From Pseudomonas sediminis (GTDB lineage: Bacteria > Pseudomonadota > Gammaproteobacteria > Pseudomonadales > Pseudomonadaceae), in contig NZ_CP154631.1 of assembly GCF_039555755.1 (NCBI RefSeq), positions 2,356,001-2,420,000 of the forward strand: DNA of 64,000 nucleotides, written 5' to 3'. Below the pieces are notes generated by a model. It was given only the letters and a program-made list of their open reading frames with translations, did no database searches and had not been told where the DNA came from. This document shows positions 15,711 to 24,200 of the stretch, piece by piece. Made by a program: the position numbers and the translations under genes. Every line of letters begins with the position of its first letter. The stretch's first letter is position 1.

Positions 15711-17244
15711 ACAGCCTCCAGTGCTGAGTGCGGATGCGCTCCAGGCACAGGCGCAGTTCGCCTTCCAGGGCGCGGTCTTCGATCACCGGCGGGAAATCGC
15801 TGGCCAGTTGCTCGCGCATGGCGGCCAGTGGCGCGGGGATGTCCTGCTTGCCTGCCTGCTCGCGCAGCCACACGCCCTGGTTGGCGGCCAGCAGCGTGGC
15901 AGCGGCGACCTGTTCGGTCAGCTCCAGGCTGCGCAGAGCATCGCGTGCGGCGATGGTGCCCATGCTCACCTTGTCCTGGTTATGGCACTCGGTGGAGCGC
16001 GAGAACACGCTGGCCGGCATCGTGTTCTTCAGCGCTTCGGCAGTCCAGGCGCTGGCGCCGATCTGCACGGCCTTGAAGCCGTGGTTGATCATCGCCGTCT
16101 CGACTGGCGCGCCGGACAGGTTGCTCGGCAGGCCGTGGTTGTAGCGGGTGTCGACCAGCAGGGCGAGCTGGCGGTCGAGCAGGTCGGCGACGTTGCCCAC
16201 CAGGTTCTTCAGGCTGTCCATGGCGAAGGCGATATGCCCGCCATAGAAGTGGCCGCCGTGCAGGGTGCGTTCGGTCTCGGCATCGAACAGCGGGTTGTCG
16301 TTGGCGCTGTTTAGTTCGATCTCGATGAACTGGCGCAGCAGGCCCAGGCTGTCGGCCAGCACGCCCAGCACGTGCGGCGCGCAGCGGATCGAATAGCGAT
16401 CCTGCAGGCGGTGCAGCGGCGGCAGTGGCGCCTCGACGGCCAGATCCTGGCGAATCCAGGCGGCGACCTGGGTCTGGCCCGGGTGCGGCTTGGCGGCGAA
16501 CAGGCGCTCGTCGAAGTGCTCCGGATTGCCTTCCAGGGCGATCACGTTGAGTGCGGTGATGCGTGTGGCCAGCTTCAGCAGGTAGTCGGCGCGGGCGTAG
16601 GCCAGGCAGGCCAGGGCGGTCATCACGGCGGTGCCGTTCATCAGCGCCAGGGCCTCTTTCGGGCGCAGGGTCAGCGGCGTCCAGCCGAGTTCTTCATGCA
16701 CCTCGGCGGCGCTGCGACGTTCGCCCTTGTACAGCACCTCACGCTCACCGCTGAGGGTGGCGGCGACGTAGGACAGCGGAGTGAGGTCGCCGCTGGCGCC
16801 GACCGAGCCTTCTTCCGGGATCAAGGGCAACACGTCGTGCTCGATGAACGCCTGGATACGCTCCAGCAGTTCCACGCGCACCCCGGACACGCCGTGGCAC
16901 AGCGACTGCAATCGGGCGGCGAGCACCGCGCGGGTACTGGGGGCGTCGAGCAGTTTGCCCAGGCCACAACCGTGGAAGGTGAACAGGTGCTGGGGCAGCG
17001 CCTCGACCTGATGCAGCGGCACCGCGACCACGCAGGAGTCGCCGTAGCCGGTGGTGACGCCGTAGATCACGCCTTCCTTGTCCAGCAGGGTGTCGAGGAA
17101 ACGTGCGCCCTTGGCGATCTTTTCCCGGTAGGCGGCATCGTCCTGCAGCTGGGCACGGGCCTGGTGCTGCGACAGGGCTACGATGTTCTCGATGGTCAGG
17201 GCGCGCTCGCCGAAGATCACCGGCTCAGGCTGGTATGTCGTCAT
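15703..17244 (-). CDS. Aromatic amino acid ammonia-lyase (HAL/PAL/TAL family)
   Basis: A 513-residue MIO-dependent lyase. Ala150-Ser151-Gly152 (GSVGASGDLTPLSYVA) forms the MIO cofactor, and Tyr61 in YGVTTGYGD is the catalytic base. The substrate-selecting pair is Phe90-His91, different from the Ser-His of histidine lyases, the His-Leu of a well-known tyrosine lyase and the Phe-Leu of plant phenylalanine lyases. It should deaminate tyrosine, phenylalanine or histidine to an arylacrylate; a tyrosine-derived 4-coumarate starter, as in flexirubin clusters, is the best guess. It lies in the middle of the aryl polyene operon, and no hut genes are nearby, which argues against histidine catabolism. 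Confidence 0.88.
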   Translation of the reverse strand: MTTYQPEPVIFGERALTIENIVALSQHQARAQLQDDAAYREKIAKGARFLDTLLDKEGVIYGVTTGYGDSCVVAVPLHQVEALPQHLFTFHGCGLGKLLDAPSTRAVLAARLQSLCHGVSGVRVELLERIQAFIEHDVLPLIPEEGSVGASGDLTPLSYVAATLSGEREVLYKGERRSAAEVHEELGWTPLTLRPKEALALMNGTAVMTALACLAYARADYLLKLATRITALNVIALEGNPEHFDERLFAAKPHPGQTQVAAWIRQDLAVEAPLPPLHRLQDRYSIRCAPHVLGVLADSLGLLRQFIEIELNSANDNPLFDAETERTLHGGHFYGGHIAFAMDSLKNLVGNVADLLDRQLALLVDTRYNHGLPSNLSGAPVETAMINHGFKAVQIGASAWTAEALKNTMPASVFSRSTECHNQDKVSMGTIAARDALRSLELTEQVAAATLLAANQGVWLREQAGKQDIPAPLAAMREQLASDFPPVIEDRALEGELRLCLERIRTQHWRLYA

Positions 17245-18172
17245 CTCGCTTCCAGAAAGGGTAGAAGTTGAACCATTGTTGCGGTGCGTCCAGGCAGTGT
17301 TCGCCCAGGCGCTGCGCGTAACGTTGTGCCCAGTCGTGAACCACCTGATCGCGCTCGCTGCGCTTCCAGCTCACGGCATCGGCGAAGTGTTCCAGACGCA
17401 CCTGGTAGCGCCCATCGATCTTCAGGCAGTGCATCAGCCCGACCGGGCATTGCAGCAGGCCAGCCAGCAACCAGGGACCTTGCGGAAACGCTGCCGGCAG
17501 ACCGAGGAAATCGACCACCACGCTGCGCCCGCCATGTAGCGGCACGCGGTCGCCAGCGATAGCCAGCCACTCGCCGCGCTCCAGGCGCTCGGCCAGTTGC
17601 AGCATGATCGCCGGGTCCAGTTCGCTGACTTGAATCAGGCGCAGGTGGCTGGCGCCGGACTCACCCAGCAGGCGGTTGAAGCGCTCGGCGTGCTTGGTGT
17701 GCACCAGCACGTTCATGCATACCTGCTCGCCGAGTTCGGCCAGGGCGCGGCAGACTTCCAGATTACCCAGGTGGGCGCCGACCAGCAGGCGTCCGCGACC
17801 ACCGCTATGCAGTTGGCCGCGGATGTCGTCGGGATCGTCCAGTTGCAACTGCTGCAGTGGCAGGCGGCCGTTCCACACATCGAGCTTGTCCAGCAGGCTA
17901 TCGGCGAACGCCAGGAACTGACGCAACACAGAGCTGCGGCTTGGGCGCAGATCGGGGCGTGCGCTCCAGGCGGCCAGGTTGTTCTGATACTGATGAATGC
18001 TGGTGCGTGCACTACGGCCGAAGAGGTAGAAGTACAGGACGATCAGGTACAGCAGCGGTACCAGGGGGCGGCGGCCAAGCAGGCGCGCGGCCGCGACGGT
18101 GAAACGCATCAGCAGGAAACTGCCGCGCTCCTTCTGCCGGGCCCAGTGCTCGTTTTGTTCGGCAGCGCTCAT
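17225..18172 (-). CDS. LpxL/HtrB-family acyltransferase
   Basis: A 315-residue membrane-anchored acyltransferase of the lauroyl-transferase family. The HLGNLE motif (catalytic His and Glu) lies in VGAHLGNLEV, and a single hydrophobic segment precedes it. The start at 18172 overlaps the glycosyltransferase stop as ATGA; the longer frame is within that gene. In other aryl polyene clusters a glycosyltransferase and this acyltransferase form one ApeJ protein, to my recollection; here they are two genes. It probably attaches an acyl or polyenoyl chain to the lipid-sugar anchor of the pigment. Confidence 0.85.
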   Translation of the reverse strand: MSAAEQNEHWARQKERGSFLLMRFTVAAARLLGRRPLVPLLYLIVLYFYLFGRSARTSIHQYQNNLAAWSARPDLRPSRSSVLRQFLAFADSLLDKLDVWNGRLPLQQLQLDDPDDIRGQLHSGGRGRLLVGAHLGNLEVCRALAELGEQVCMNVLVHTKHAERFNRLLGESGASHLRLIQVSELDPAIMLQLAERLERGEWLAIAGDRVPLHGGRSVVVDFLGLPAAFPQGPWLLAGLLQCPVGLMHCLKIDGRYQVRLEHFADAVSWKRSERDQVVHDWAQRYAQRLGEHCLDAPQQWFNFYPFWKRDDDIPA

Positions 18173-18915
18173 GCGACCAGCCTGCGCCAGAGAATGCGTG
18201 GCGCGCGCAGCAGCATGCCGAAGAACAGCCGGGCATGCATGCCCGAGATCAGCAGGTTGTCGTGCCACAGGCGAAAGTGCGAGAGGCCGTCGGCCGGGTA
18301 GTGCACCCGCGTTGGCAACCAGTGCATCGGCTGTTCACGCCAGGCCATGCGCACCAGTATCTCTGTGTCGAAATCCATGCGCCGGCCGAGCTTCACCGTA
18401 TCGAGGAGGGCCAGGGTGGCCGGTAGTGGGTAGATGCGAAAGCCACACATGGAGTCGCGAATCTGCAGCGACAGGCAGTTGATCCAGACCCAGACATGGG
18501 TCAGGTAGCGGGCGTAGAGGCGTGACTTGGGCACGCTCGCATCGTATTGCGGGTAACCGCAGACCAGCGTTTGCGGATGAGCGCGAGCGGTGGTGATGAA
18601 ATGATCCAGGGTGCTCAGATCGTGTTGACCATCAGCGTCTACCTGCAGGGCGTGGCTGTAGCCAAGGCGCGCGGCCTCGCGCAGGCCGGCCATCACCGCG
18701 CCGCCTTTGCCCTGGTTGCTCGGCAGGCGTAGCAGGTGAATGTTCGGCTGCTGCGCCAGTTCATCCATTACCGCAGCGCAGGCCGTGTTCGAGCCGTCGT
18801 CCACCAGCAGGCATGGCAATCCAGCGCTGCGCAGTTGCCCGACCACGCCGGGCAACGGCCGCTCGTGGTTGTATACCGGGATCACCGCGCAGGGATTGAA
18901 GTCTGGCTCAGCCAT
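18169..18915 (-). CDS. Family 2 glycosyltransferase
   Basis: A 248-residue GT-A glycosyltransferase. CAVIPVYNHE starts the nucleotide-binding half, DDGSN follows, and QVDADGQHD carries the DxD metal site, all typical of GT2 polyprenyl or membrane-lipid glycosyltransferases. No large transmembrane domain follows. It is coupled to the AMP ligase gene (8-base overlap) and to the acyltransferase gene (ATGA). It probably builds the sugar part of the aryl polyene lipid. The ATG at 18915 is preferred over an upstream in-frame ATG that lies in the ligase gene. Confidence 0.85.
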   Translation of the reverse strand: MAEPDFNPCAVIPVYNHERPLPGVVGQLRSAGLPCLLVDDGSNTACAAVMDELAQQPNIHLLRLPSNQGKGGAVMAGLREAARLGYSHALQVDADGQHDLSTLDHFITTARAHPQTLVCGYPQYDASVPKSRLYARYLTHVWVWINCLSLQIRDSMCGFRIYPLPATLALLDTVKLGRRMDFDTEILVRMAWREQPMHWLPTRVHYPADGLSHFRLWHDNLLISGMHARLFFGMLLRAPRILWRRLVA

Positions 18916-20572
18916 GGGCCGGCTCCAGCAGAATGCGCCCTGAGGAACAGGCAGCCTCGCCATTGCGGTAGGCGAAATACAACTTGCCGCGTTCGGTGTC
19001 GAAACGCAGCGACAGCTGCAGGGTGTCGCCGGGGCGCACCAGTTGCTGAAACTTGAGCACTTCCATGCCGGCGAAGCGCGGCGGCAGATGTTCGATCACC
19101 TGGCGCGCCAGTTGCTGCGCCCAATCGACCTGCACCACGCCCGGCAGTACCGGCGTCTGTGGGAAGTGGCCGGTGAAGTGGGCAAGGTCCAGTGGCACCT
19201 GCAGTTGCAGCAGCCATTCGCCGTCATGCTCTTCGGCGCTGGCTGGCTCTACCCTCGTTGGTCGTGGCGCAGCCAGCAGGTCGTCGATCTGGCTCTGCGC
19301 CAGCTTGCCCTGGCTGCTGTAGGGCAGTTCCAGCAGCAGACGCCAGCGGCGCGGCAGGGCGATGGTTTCGCAGTGTTCGGCCAGGTGTCGGCGCAGGGTT
19401 TCGGTCACGGTACGGCGGCCCTGGTTGCGCAGGGCATGCACGCCGTTGGCGCTCAGCGCCAGCAAGGCCCCGAGGTAGGCGCGACCCTCCTGAACGACAC
19501 CCAGGCGGGCATCGGCAACCCAGTCATGATTGACCAGTGCCTGCTCGATCATGGGCAGGGAGATGCGCTTCTCCTCCAGTTTGACGATGCGATCCAGTCG
19601 TCCGCGCAGGACGAAACGACCGTCGTCACCGATCTCGGCGGCATCCGCGCTCTGTTCGATATGTCCGGCTGGCAAATATGGCGAGGCGATGCGCAGGGCT
19701 CCGGCCTCATCCAAGCTCAGTTCGACGCCGGTGAACGGTTGCCAAGGCGTGTCACCCTGGCGCCAGCCGATACCGCCGGTTTCCGAACTGCCATAGATTT
19801 CCGTCGGCCATTGGCCCAGACGGTCATGCAGGGCCTGCGCTGCTTCGGCGGGCAGGGCGCCGCCGGAGGAAAATACCTGTTTCACGCGGCTCAGCGCCGG
19901 CCAGTCGAGGTTGTCGCCCATGCGCTTGAGCAGGGCAGGGCTGGCGACCCAGACGAAATGGGGCTGACTGAGGCTGACCTGCTGCAGGTCTTCAGGGAAT
20001 GGCAGGGCGCGGCTGTGCACCGGGCGACCGGCGCAGAGCGGCCAGAGCAAGCGGAACAGCAGGCCGTAGATATGCTGGCAGGCGACGCTACCAAGCACGC
20101 AAGCCTGGCCCAGGTGTTGCCCCCACAAGTGCTCCAGGGCTTCGAGTTCGTTGGCCAGTTGCGCCAGGCTCTTGTCGATCAGCTTGGGTTCGCCGCTGGA
20201 GCCCGAGGTGCACAGGGTCAGGCGGCACTGCTCGGGGTCGAGAGCGGCGGCGGGCAGCGCCTCGGCGTCCAGCCCTGCCAAGTCGTCCAGCCACAAATCG
20301 ACCTGGGCCGCCAGCCGCTGGCGTGTCTGCGCCTGGGCATCGGCCGGCAGCAACACCTGCACCCCGGCGCGCCAGGCTCCGAGCAGGGCGATGGCCAGCT
20401 CACCAGCATCTTCCAGATACAGCGCCACGCGTCGTATGCCTTGCGTTTGCAGGGCAGCAGCCAGGCGCAAGGCGCGCTCACGCAGCGCTGGATGAAACAG
20501 CGCGGGCTCCAGGGTCACCTGGCGCTCGGGCTGAGCCTCCAGCAACAGATCGGAGAGGGGCAGCCAAATCAT
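18908..20572 (-). CDS. apeH: AMP-dependent ligase fused to a hotdog dehydratase (ApeH-ApeI)
   Basis: A 554-residue two-domain protein. Residues 1-435 are an acyl-adenylating ligase: P-loop-like CTSGSSGEPK (121-130), YGSSETGG (260-267), and the C-terminal lysine in QGKLAQ (Lys423). Residues 452-551 are a hotdog dehydratase with HFTGHFPQTPVLPGVVQVDW (465-484), His469 being the likely catalytic residue. It should activate the aromatic acid from the ammonia-lyase and load it on the carrier protein, while the second domain dehydrates 3-hydroxyacyl intermediates. Enterobacterial clusters carry these as separate apeH and apeI genes. The ATG at 20572 overlaps the apeG stop (ATGA). Confidence 0.88.
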   Translation of the reverse strand: MIWLPLSDLLLEAQPERQVTLEPALFHPALRERALRLAAALQTQGIRRVALYLEDAGELAIALLGAWRAGVQVLLPADAQAQTRQRLAAQVDLWLDDLAGLDAEALPAAALDPEQCRLTLCTSGSSGEPKLIDKSLAQLANELEALEHLWGQHLGQACVLGSVACQHIYGLLFRLLWPLCAGRPVHSRALPFPEDLQQVSLSQPHFVWVASPALLKRMGDNLDWPALSRVKQVFSSGGALPAEAAQALHDRLGQWPTEIYGSSETGGIGWRQGDTPWQPFTGVELSLDEAGALRIASPYLPAGHIEQSADAAEIGDDGRFVLRGRLDRIVKLEEKRISLPMIEQALVNHDWVADARLGVVQEGRAYLGALLALSANGVHALRNQGRRTVTETLRRHLAEHCETIALPRRWRLLLELPYSSQGKLAQSQIDDLLAAPRPTRVEPASAEEHDGEWLLQLQVPLDLAHFTGHFPQTPVLPGVVQVDWAQQLARQVIEHLPPRFAGMEVLKFQQLVRPGDTLQLSLRFDTERGKLYFAYRNGEAACSSGRILLEPAHG

Positions 20573-21114
20573 TCGTGTTTCCTTACCTGCTGGCGGATCA
20601 ACCATTCGCCAGCGAACAGCAGGCCAATAAGGCCATAAGAAATAAAGCCGGTGTACAGCGTCCACCAGGAGAGCGGCGCCCAGGCCGCGAGAGCCATCAA
20701 CAGGAAGGAGTTGCCGAGAAAGAACAGGGTCCAGACCAGAGTGACCTTGCGCGTGTAGCGCACGGCGACTTCCGGCAACTGCGGCTCGCGCAGGCGCGCC
20801 AGGCGCTCGACCAGCGGTGGGCCGAACTTCAGGCTGAGGCCGAACAGGGCCAGCAGCATCAGGTTGAGTAGTACCGGGTACCAGCGCAACAGGGCCGGTT
20901 CGTCCGCCAGGCCGAGCATCAGGCAGAACGCCAGGGCAGCAGCGGCCAGCCACAGGCCCCCGGGCCGGCGACGGGCAGTCAGCGCACGGGCGAGCCAGAG
21001 CCCGCCCAGCAGCGCAGCGAACAAACGTGGCGACCAGTGCTCCATGCCGTAATAGACGGCGAAGGGATAGAGCACGCCGGCTATCAGCAGTAGCAGGCCA
21101 AACAAGCGAGCCAT
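20569..21114 (-). CDS. apeG: COG4648-type membrane protein (ApeG-like)
   Basis: A 181-residue inner-membrane protein with five or six hydrophobic segments and no recognised catalytic motif. Its position, between two acyl carrier proteins and the AMP ligase, is the usual place of the COG4648 protein in aryl polyene clusters. Four bases separate it from the upstream carrier gene, and its stop overlaps the ligase start. Function unknown; a scaffold for the biosynthetic complex at the membrane is one idea. Confidence 0.78.
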   Translation of the reverse strand: MARLFGLLLLIAGVLYPFAVYYGMEHWSPRLFAALLGGLWLARALTARRRPGGLWLAAAALAFCLMLGLADEPALLRWYPVLLNLMLLALFGLSLKFGPPLVERLARLREPQLPEVAVRYTRKVTLVWTLFFLGNSFLLMALAAWAPLSWWTLYTGFISYGLIGLLFAGEWLIRQQVRKHE

Positions 21115-21118
21115 TTGA

Positions 21119-21385
21119 TCAGGCTTGAGCCTGGGGCGCTTCGTTGATCAGGCGGTATACGGCTTCGACCACGTCACCCACGCTGCGCACGCTCTTGAAT
21201 TCCTCGGCGGCGAGCTTGCGGCCGGTCTGACGCTTGATGTGGTCGATCAGGTCGACAGCGTCGATGCTGTCGATTTCCAGATCTTCATACAGGCTGGCTT
21301 CCAGGGTGACGCGCTCGGCATCCAGTTCGAACAGCTCCACCAGGGCGCTGCGCAGGGTGACGAAGATTTCTTCGCGGCTTTGCAT
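21119..21385 (-). CDS. apeF: Acyl carrier protein (ApeF-type)
   Basis: An 88-residue ACP with Ser40 in LEIDSIDAVDL as the phosphopantetheine site, closer to the fatty-acid/PKS consensus than its neighbour. Two carriers side by side are a hallmark of aryl polyene operons; in the characterised Xenorhabdus system one receives the aromatic starter and the other takes part in elongation. The gene lies 12 bases after the apeE stop, preceded by a GGA-type ribosome binding site. Confidence 0.92.
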   Translation of the reverse strand: MQSREEIFVTLRSALVELFELDAERVTLEASLYEDLEIDSIDAVDLIDHIKRQTGRKLAAEEFKSVRSVGDVVEAVYRLINEAPQAQA

Positions 21386-21397
21386 CTGGAGTAATCC

Positions 21398-21658
21398 TCA
21401 AGCGGTTTGCTGGGCGGAAACGAACGCAGCCAGGCTCGCGACATTGGCGAAGTGCTTGCGAGTGTCCTTGGCTTCGGCGTCGATCTTGATGCCGAAGCGC
21501 TTCTGGATCGCCAGCCCAAGCTCCAGCGCGTCCACCGAATCCAGGCCGAGGCCTTCTCCGAACAGCGTCTGTTCCGCGCCAATGTCGTCGGCGCTCATGT
21601 CCTCGAGGCCGAGGGCATCGATGATCAGGTTCTTGATTTCACGTTGCAGATCGCTCAT
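21398..21658 (-). CDS. apeE: Acyl carrier protein (ApeE-type)
   Basis: An 86-residue ACP. Ser41 in LGLDSVDALEL is the phosphopantetheine site. It overlaps the acyltransferase gene by 20 bases and precedes apeF. Carrier and condensing enzymes encoded together suggest dedicated protein-protein contacts rather than use of the housekeeping AcpP. Confidence 0.92.
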   Translation of the reverse strand: MSDLQREIKNLIIDALGLEDMSADDIGAEQTLFGEGLGLDSVDALELGLAIQKRFGIKIDAEAKDTRKHFANVASLAAFVSAQQTA

Positions 21659-22448
21659 CTGAGGCGAGCTCCTTCATAAAGTGTTGATGCAGATGGTCGT
21701 TGAGCTTGCGCGAGGCAATCGGCAATGGGGCCTGCTCGGTGAATTGCCGCGGGTCGATATCCTCCCCGACCCGCAGGCGAAAGTGAAAACGGCGCGACGG
21801 AATGCTGTACCAGGGCTCGGCCTTGGTCAGGGTCGTCGGTGTCACGCTGATCACCACGGGGGTAACCACGCTGGCGCCGCGTACCGCGATTGCAGCTGCA
21901 CCGCGGTGAAACTCCGGGTTGGTGCCGGGCACCGTGCGGGTGCCCTCCGGGAAAATGATCAGGGTCTCGCCGCTTTGCAGGGCGCCGGCTGCTTCGTCGA
22001 GCATGTCCATGCTGCCGCTGTTGCTGATGTACTGAGCGGCGCGAATCGGGCCGCGCATGCAGGGGTTTTCCCACAGGCTCTGCTTGACCACGCAGTTGGC
22101 GTCGCGGATGAAGGCGATCAGCACGACCACGTCGATCAGCGAGGGGTGATTGGCGATCACCATCTGGCCGGGACGGCCCAGGCGTTCGGCGCCCTCCACC
22201 TCATAGGTGAGTACACCCGTGCGGAACATGAACTGCACGAATACGCGGAAGGTCCAACTGACCACTGCACGCGCCCGGGTGCGGCGCTGCAGAACATCGC
22301 CAGGCAACAGGCCAAGCACAGGGAAAACCAGCACGCGCAGCAGCACGCCGCCGACCCCGAAGAGGGCGAAGCTCAGTGCCGTCGCGACAAGCCTCCATGC
22401 ATACGGCGGGCTATAGGGGCTCAGTCCTCGTTGCGTGACCAGGTCCAT
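21639..22448 (-). CDS. apeD: PlsC-family acyltransferase (ApeD-type)
   Basis: A 269-residue 1-acylglycerol-3-phosphate acyltransferase-like protein. The catalytic NHPSLID motif (His101, Asp106) and the FPEGTRT motif are intact, and an N-terminal hydrophobic segment anchors it in the membrane. In the aryl polyene context it probably transfers an acyl group when the pigment lipid is assembled. It overlaps apeC by 28 bases, so the actual start could be a little further in. Confidence 0.87.
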   Translation of the reverse strand: MDLVTQRGLSPYSPPYAWRLVATALSFALFGVGGVLLRVLVFPVLGLLPGDVLQRRTRARAVVSWTFRVFVQFMFRTGVLTYEVEGAERLGRPGQMVIANHPSLIDVVVLIAFIRDANCVVKQSLWENPCMRGPIRAAQYISNSGSMDMLDEAAGALQSGETLIIFPEGTRTVPGTNPEFHRGAAAIAVRGASVVTPVVISVTPTTLTKAEPWYSIPSRRFHFRLRVGEDIDPRQFTEQAPLPIASRKLNDHLHQHFMKELASDERSAT

Positions 22449-23137
22449 TGGCGGTCTTTCCAGTAATGAGTCAGCGTTCGCTGCCCGCCATGGTAGGCGC
22501 GCAGCAGGTTCAGAGGGTGTGGCCAGGCGGCAGGTAAGCCGGATTCGGCGGGAGCGAGGCTCAAGGTCCAGGTTGTGCCCGGTTTCAGCAGCAGAGCCAG
22601 CGCGTAGGAGAAGGGTACGTCATCTATATAGGGCGTGTAGAGGTCAGGCGGTAATTCCTCTGTGACGACCAGCAAGACGCCGGGGGCACCCTCGGCAAGT
22701 AGCCCGCCGGCCTCGAGCATGGCTTGCTCCAAACCGTCTCCTGTCGCAGCCATAGCAGTCATCTCGCTGCTGTCCTCACGCAGGATCGACCACAGGCCGA
22801 TGATCGCGTTGTGCACGGAGAGGCTGAACTGGGTGGGCGACAGCGGCTCGCCTTTGGCGAGTTCGGTAAGAATGGCAAGCGTGCGCGGCGTTTCGCCGTG
22901 GCGCGAGGCGAACACCAGGGGGAGTGGGCCTTGCCCTTCGGCCAGGGGCCAGGCGACATGGAACAGCATGCGCGCCAGCCGGCTGAGGCGGCGGCGTTGC
23001 ATGGCAGGCAGAAAACTCACGTCCGGCTGTTGCTGGTCGTCAGGCACGACCACAGGGGCGCTGCACCAGGCACGCCAATCATCCTCTGACTCCAGGCCGG
23101 GGGCCCAGGCGCGCAATCCTTCGATCTGGAAATTCAT
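22421..23137 (-). CDS. apeC: Beta-ketoacyl synthase chain-length factor (ApeC-type)
   Basis: A 238-residue protein similar to the N-terminal part of ketosynthases (Ketoacyl-synt_2 family). SLSVHNAIIGLWSILRED is the characteristic segment, and no nucleophilic Cys-His-His set is present. Such proteins pair with ApeO or ApeR as a chain-length factor that sets polyene length. It is the first gene of the aryl polyene operon, divergent from parA across 247 bases. No good ribosome binding site precedes its ATG at 23137. Confidence 0.87.
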   Translation of the reverse strand: MNFQIEGLRAWAPGLESEDDWRAWCSAPVVVPDDQQQPDVSFLPAMQRRRLSRLARMLFHVAWPLAEGQGPLPLVFASRHGETPRTLAILTELAKGEPLSPTQFSLSVHNAIIGLWSILREDSSEMTAMAATGDGLEQAMLEAGGLLAEGAPGVLLVVTEELPPDLYTPYIDDVPFSYALALLLKPGTTWTLSLAPAESGLPAAWPHPLNLLRAYHGGQRTLTHYWKDRQWTWSRNED

Positions 23138-23384
23138 AGCACGAGGCTTTTCGCCACTCCGGGCATACGGGTCGGCACGACAATACGCCTGAAAGAGAGG
23201 TCAATCAGCGTCCATGGCATAGTGCCGGTATCTGTTCGGTCGGGCATTATCTAGATGCGCACGGCACTGTGCAAATGTTGTGCAGCCTCTTCTGATGGGC
23301 GGATGATGGCGTTGTGGTCTGCTTCTCGTGTCTGTCATGGGCTTTGCATAGAATCCACAGTATTCGAAATCAGGGAGAGCGGCG

Positions 23385-24155
23385 ATGCGACGTGTGGTGT
23401 TCAACCAGAAGGGTGGCGTGGGCAAGTCCAGTATCGCCTGCAATCTTGCGGCAGTGAGTGCGGCGCAGGGCTACCGTACGCTGCTGATCGACCTGGATGC
23501 TCAGGCCAACTCGACCCATTACCTCACCGGGCTGACCGGCGAGGAAATTCCCATGGGCATTGCCGATTTCTTCAAGCAAACCCTGTCGTCCGGGCCGTTC
23601 GCCAAAAAGGGCAAGGTCGATATTTACGAAACTCCCTTCGACAACCTACATGTGGTCACGGCCACGGCCGAACTGGCCGAGTTGCAGCCCAAGCTTGAGC
23701 AGAAGCACAAGATCAACAAGCTGCGCAAACTGCTCGACGAGCTGGCCGAAGACTACGACCACATCTACCTGGATACGCCGCCAGCGCTGAATTTCTATAC
23801 GGTTTCCGCCTTGATCGCGGCCGACCGTGTGTTGATACCCTTCGACTGCGATAGCTTCTCGCGCAATGCCCTTTACGGCCTGCTGGCCGAGATCGAAGAA
23901 CTCAAGGACGACCATAACGAGGCGCTGGAAGTGGAGGGCATCGTGGTCAACCAGTTCCAGCCACGTGCGACGCTGCCGCAGCAGTTGCTGGATGAGCTGA
24001 TTGCCGAAGGGCTGCCGGTGCTGCCGGTGAACCTGATGAGCTCGGTGAAGATGCGTGAGTCGCATCAGGTGTGCACGCCGCTGATCTATCTGGATGCACG
24101 GCACAAGCTGACCCAGCAGTTCGTCGAGCTGCACGATCTGCTCAATCAGGCTTGA
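23385..24155 (+). CDS. Orphan ParA-family ATPase
   Basis: A 256-residue deviant Walker-A ATPase: KGGVGKSS at residues 9-16, LIDLDAQ for A' and LDTPPAL for Walker B. There is no parB or DNA-binding partner beside it, so it is not a plasmid or chromosome segregation pair. PAO1 has a like protein (PA5028) in the same place next to a universal stress protein, by recollection. Such orphan ParA proteins may position a membrane or cytosolic cargo. GGGAGAG lies about eight bases before the ATG. It marks the edge between conserved backbone and the pigment cluster. Confidence 0.88.
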   Translation: MRRVVFNQKGGVGKSSIACNLAAVSAAQGYRTLLIDLDAQANSTHYLTGLTGEEIPMGIADFFKQTLSSGPFAKKGKVDIYETPFDNLHVVTATAELAELQPKLEQKHKINKLRKLLDELAEDYDHIYLDTPPALNFYTVSALIAADRVLIPFDCDSFSRNALYGLLAEIEELKDDHNEALEVEGIVVNQFQPRATLPQQLLDELIAEGLPVLPVNLMSSVKMRESHQVCTPLIYLDARHKLTQQFVELHDLLNQA

Positions 24156-24174
24156 AGGTTTGTCAGCGATAAAT

Positions 24175-24196
24175 CAAGGCGCCCGTGGGCGCCTTG
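24175..24196. terminator. Bidirectional terminator between parA and usp
   Basis: Inverted repeat CAAGGCGCCC, two-base loop, GGGCGCCTTG. It lies 20 bases after the parA stop and 5 bases before the end of the convergent universal stress protein gene. A T-rich stretch follows in both directions (TTCGTT and, on the minus strand, ATTTAT), so it can serve both transcripts. Confidence 0.75.
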
Positions 24197-24200
24197 TTCG

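Noticed and set aside
15703..17244. Histidine utilisation gene hutH
   Set aside because: No hutU, hutI or hutG neighbours, selector residues differ from histidine lyases, and the gene is coupled to pigment genes.
23385..24155. ParA as a sign of a plasmid or integrated replicon
   Set aside because: No parB, parS-like repeats, replication or conjugation genes nearby, and the location is conserved in PAO1.
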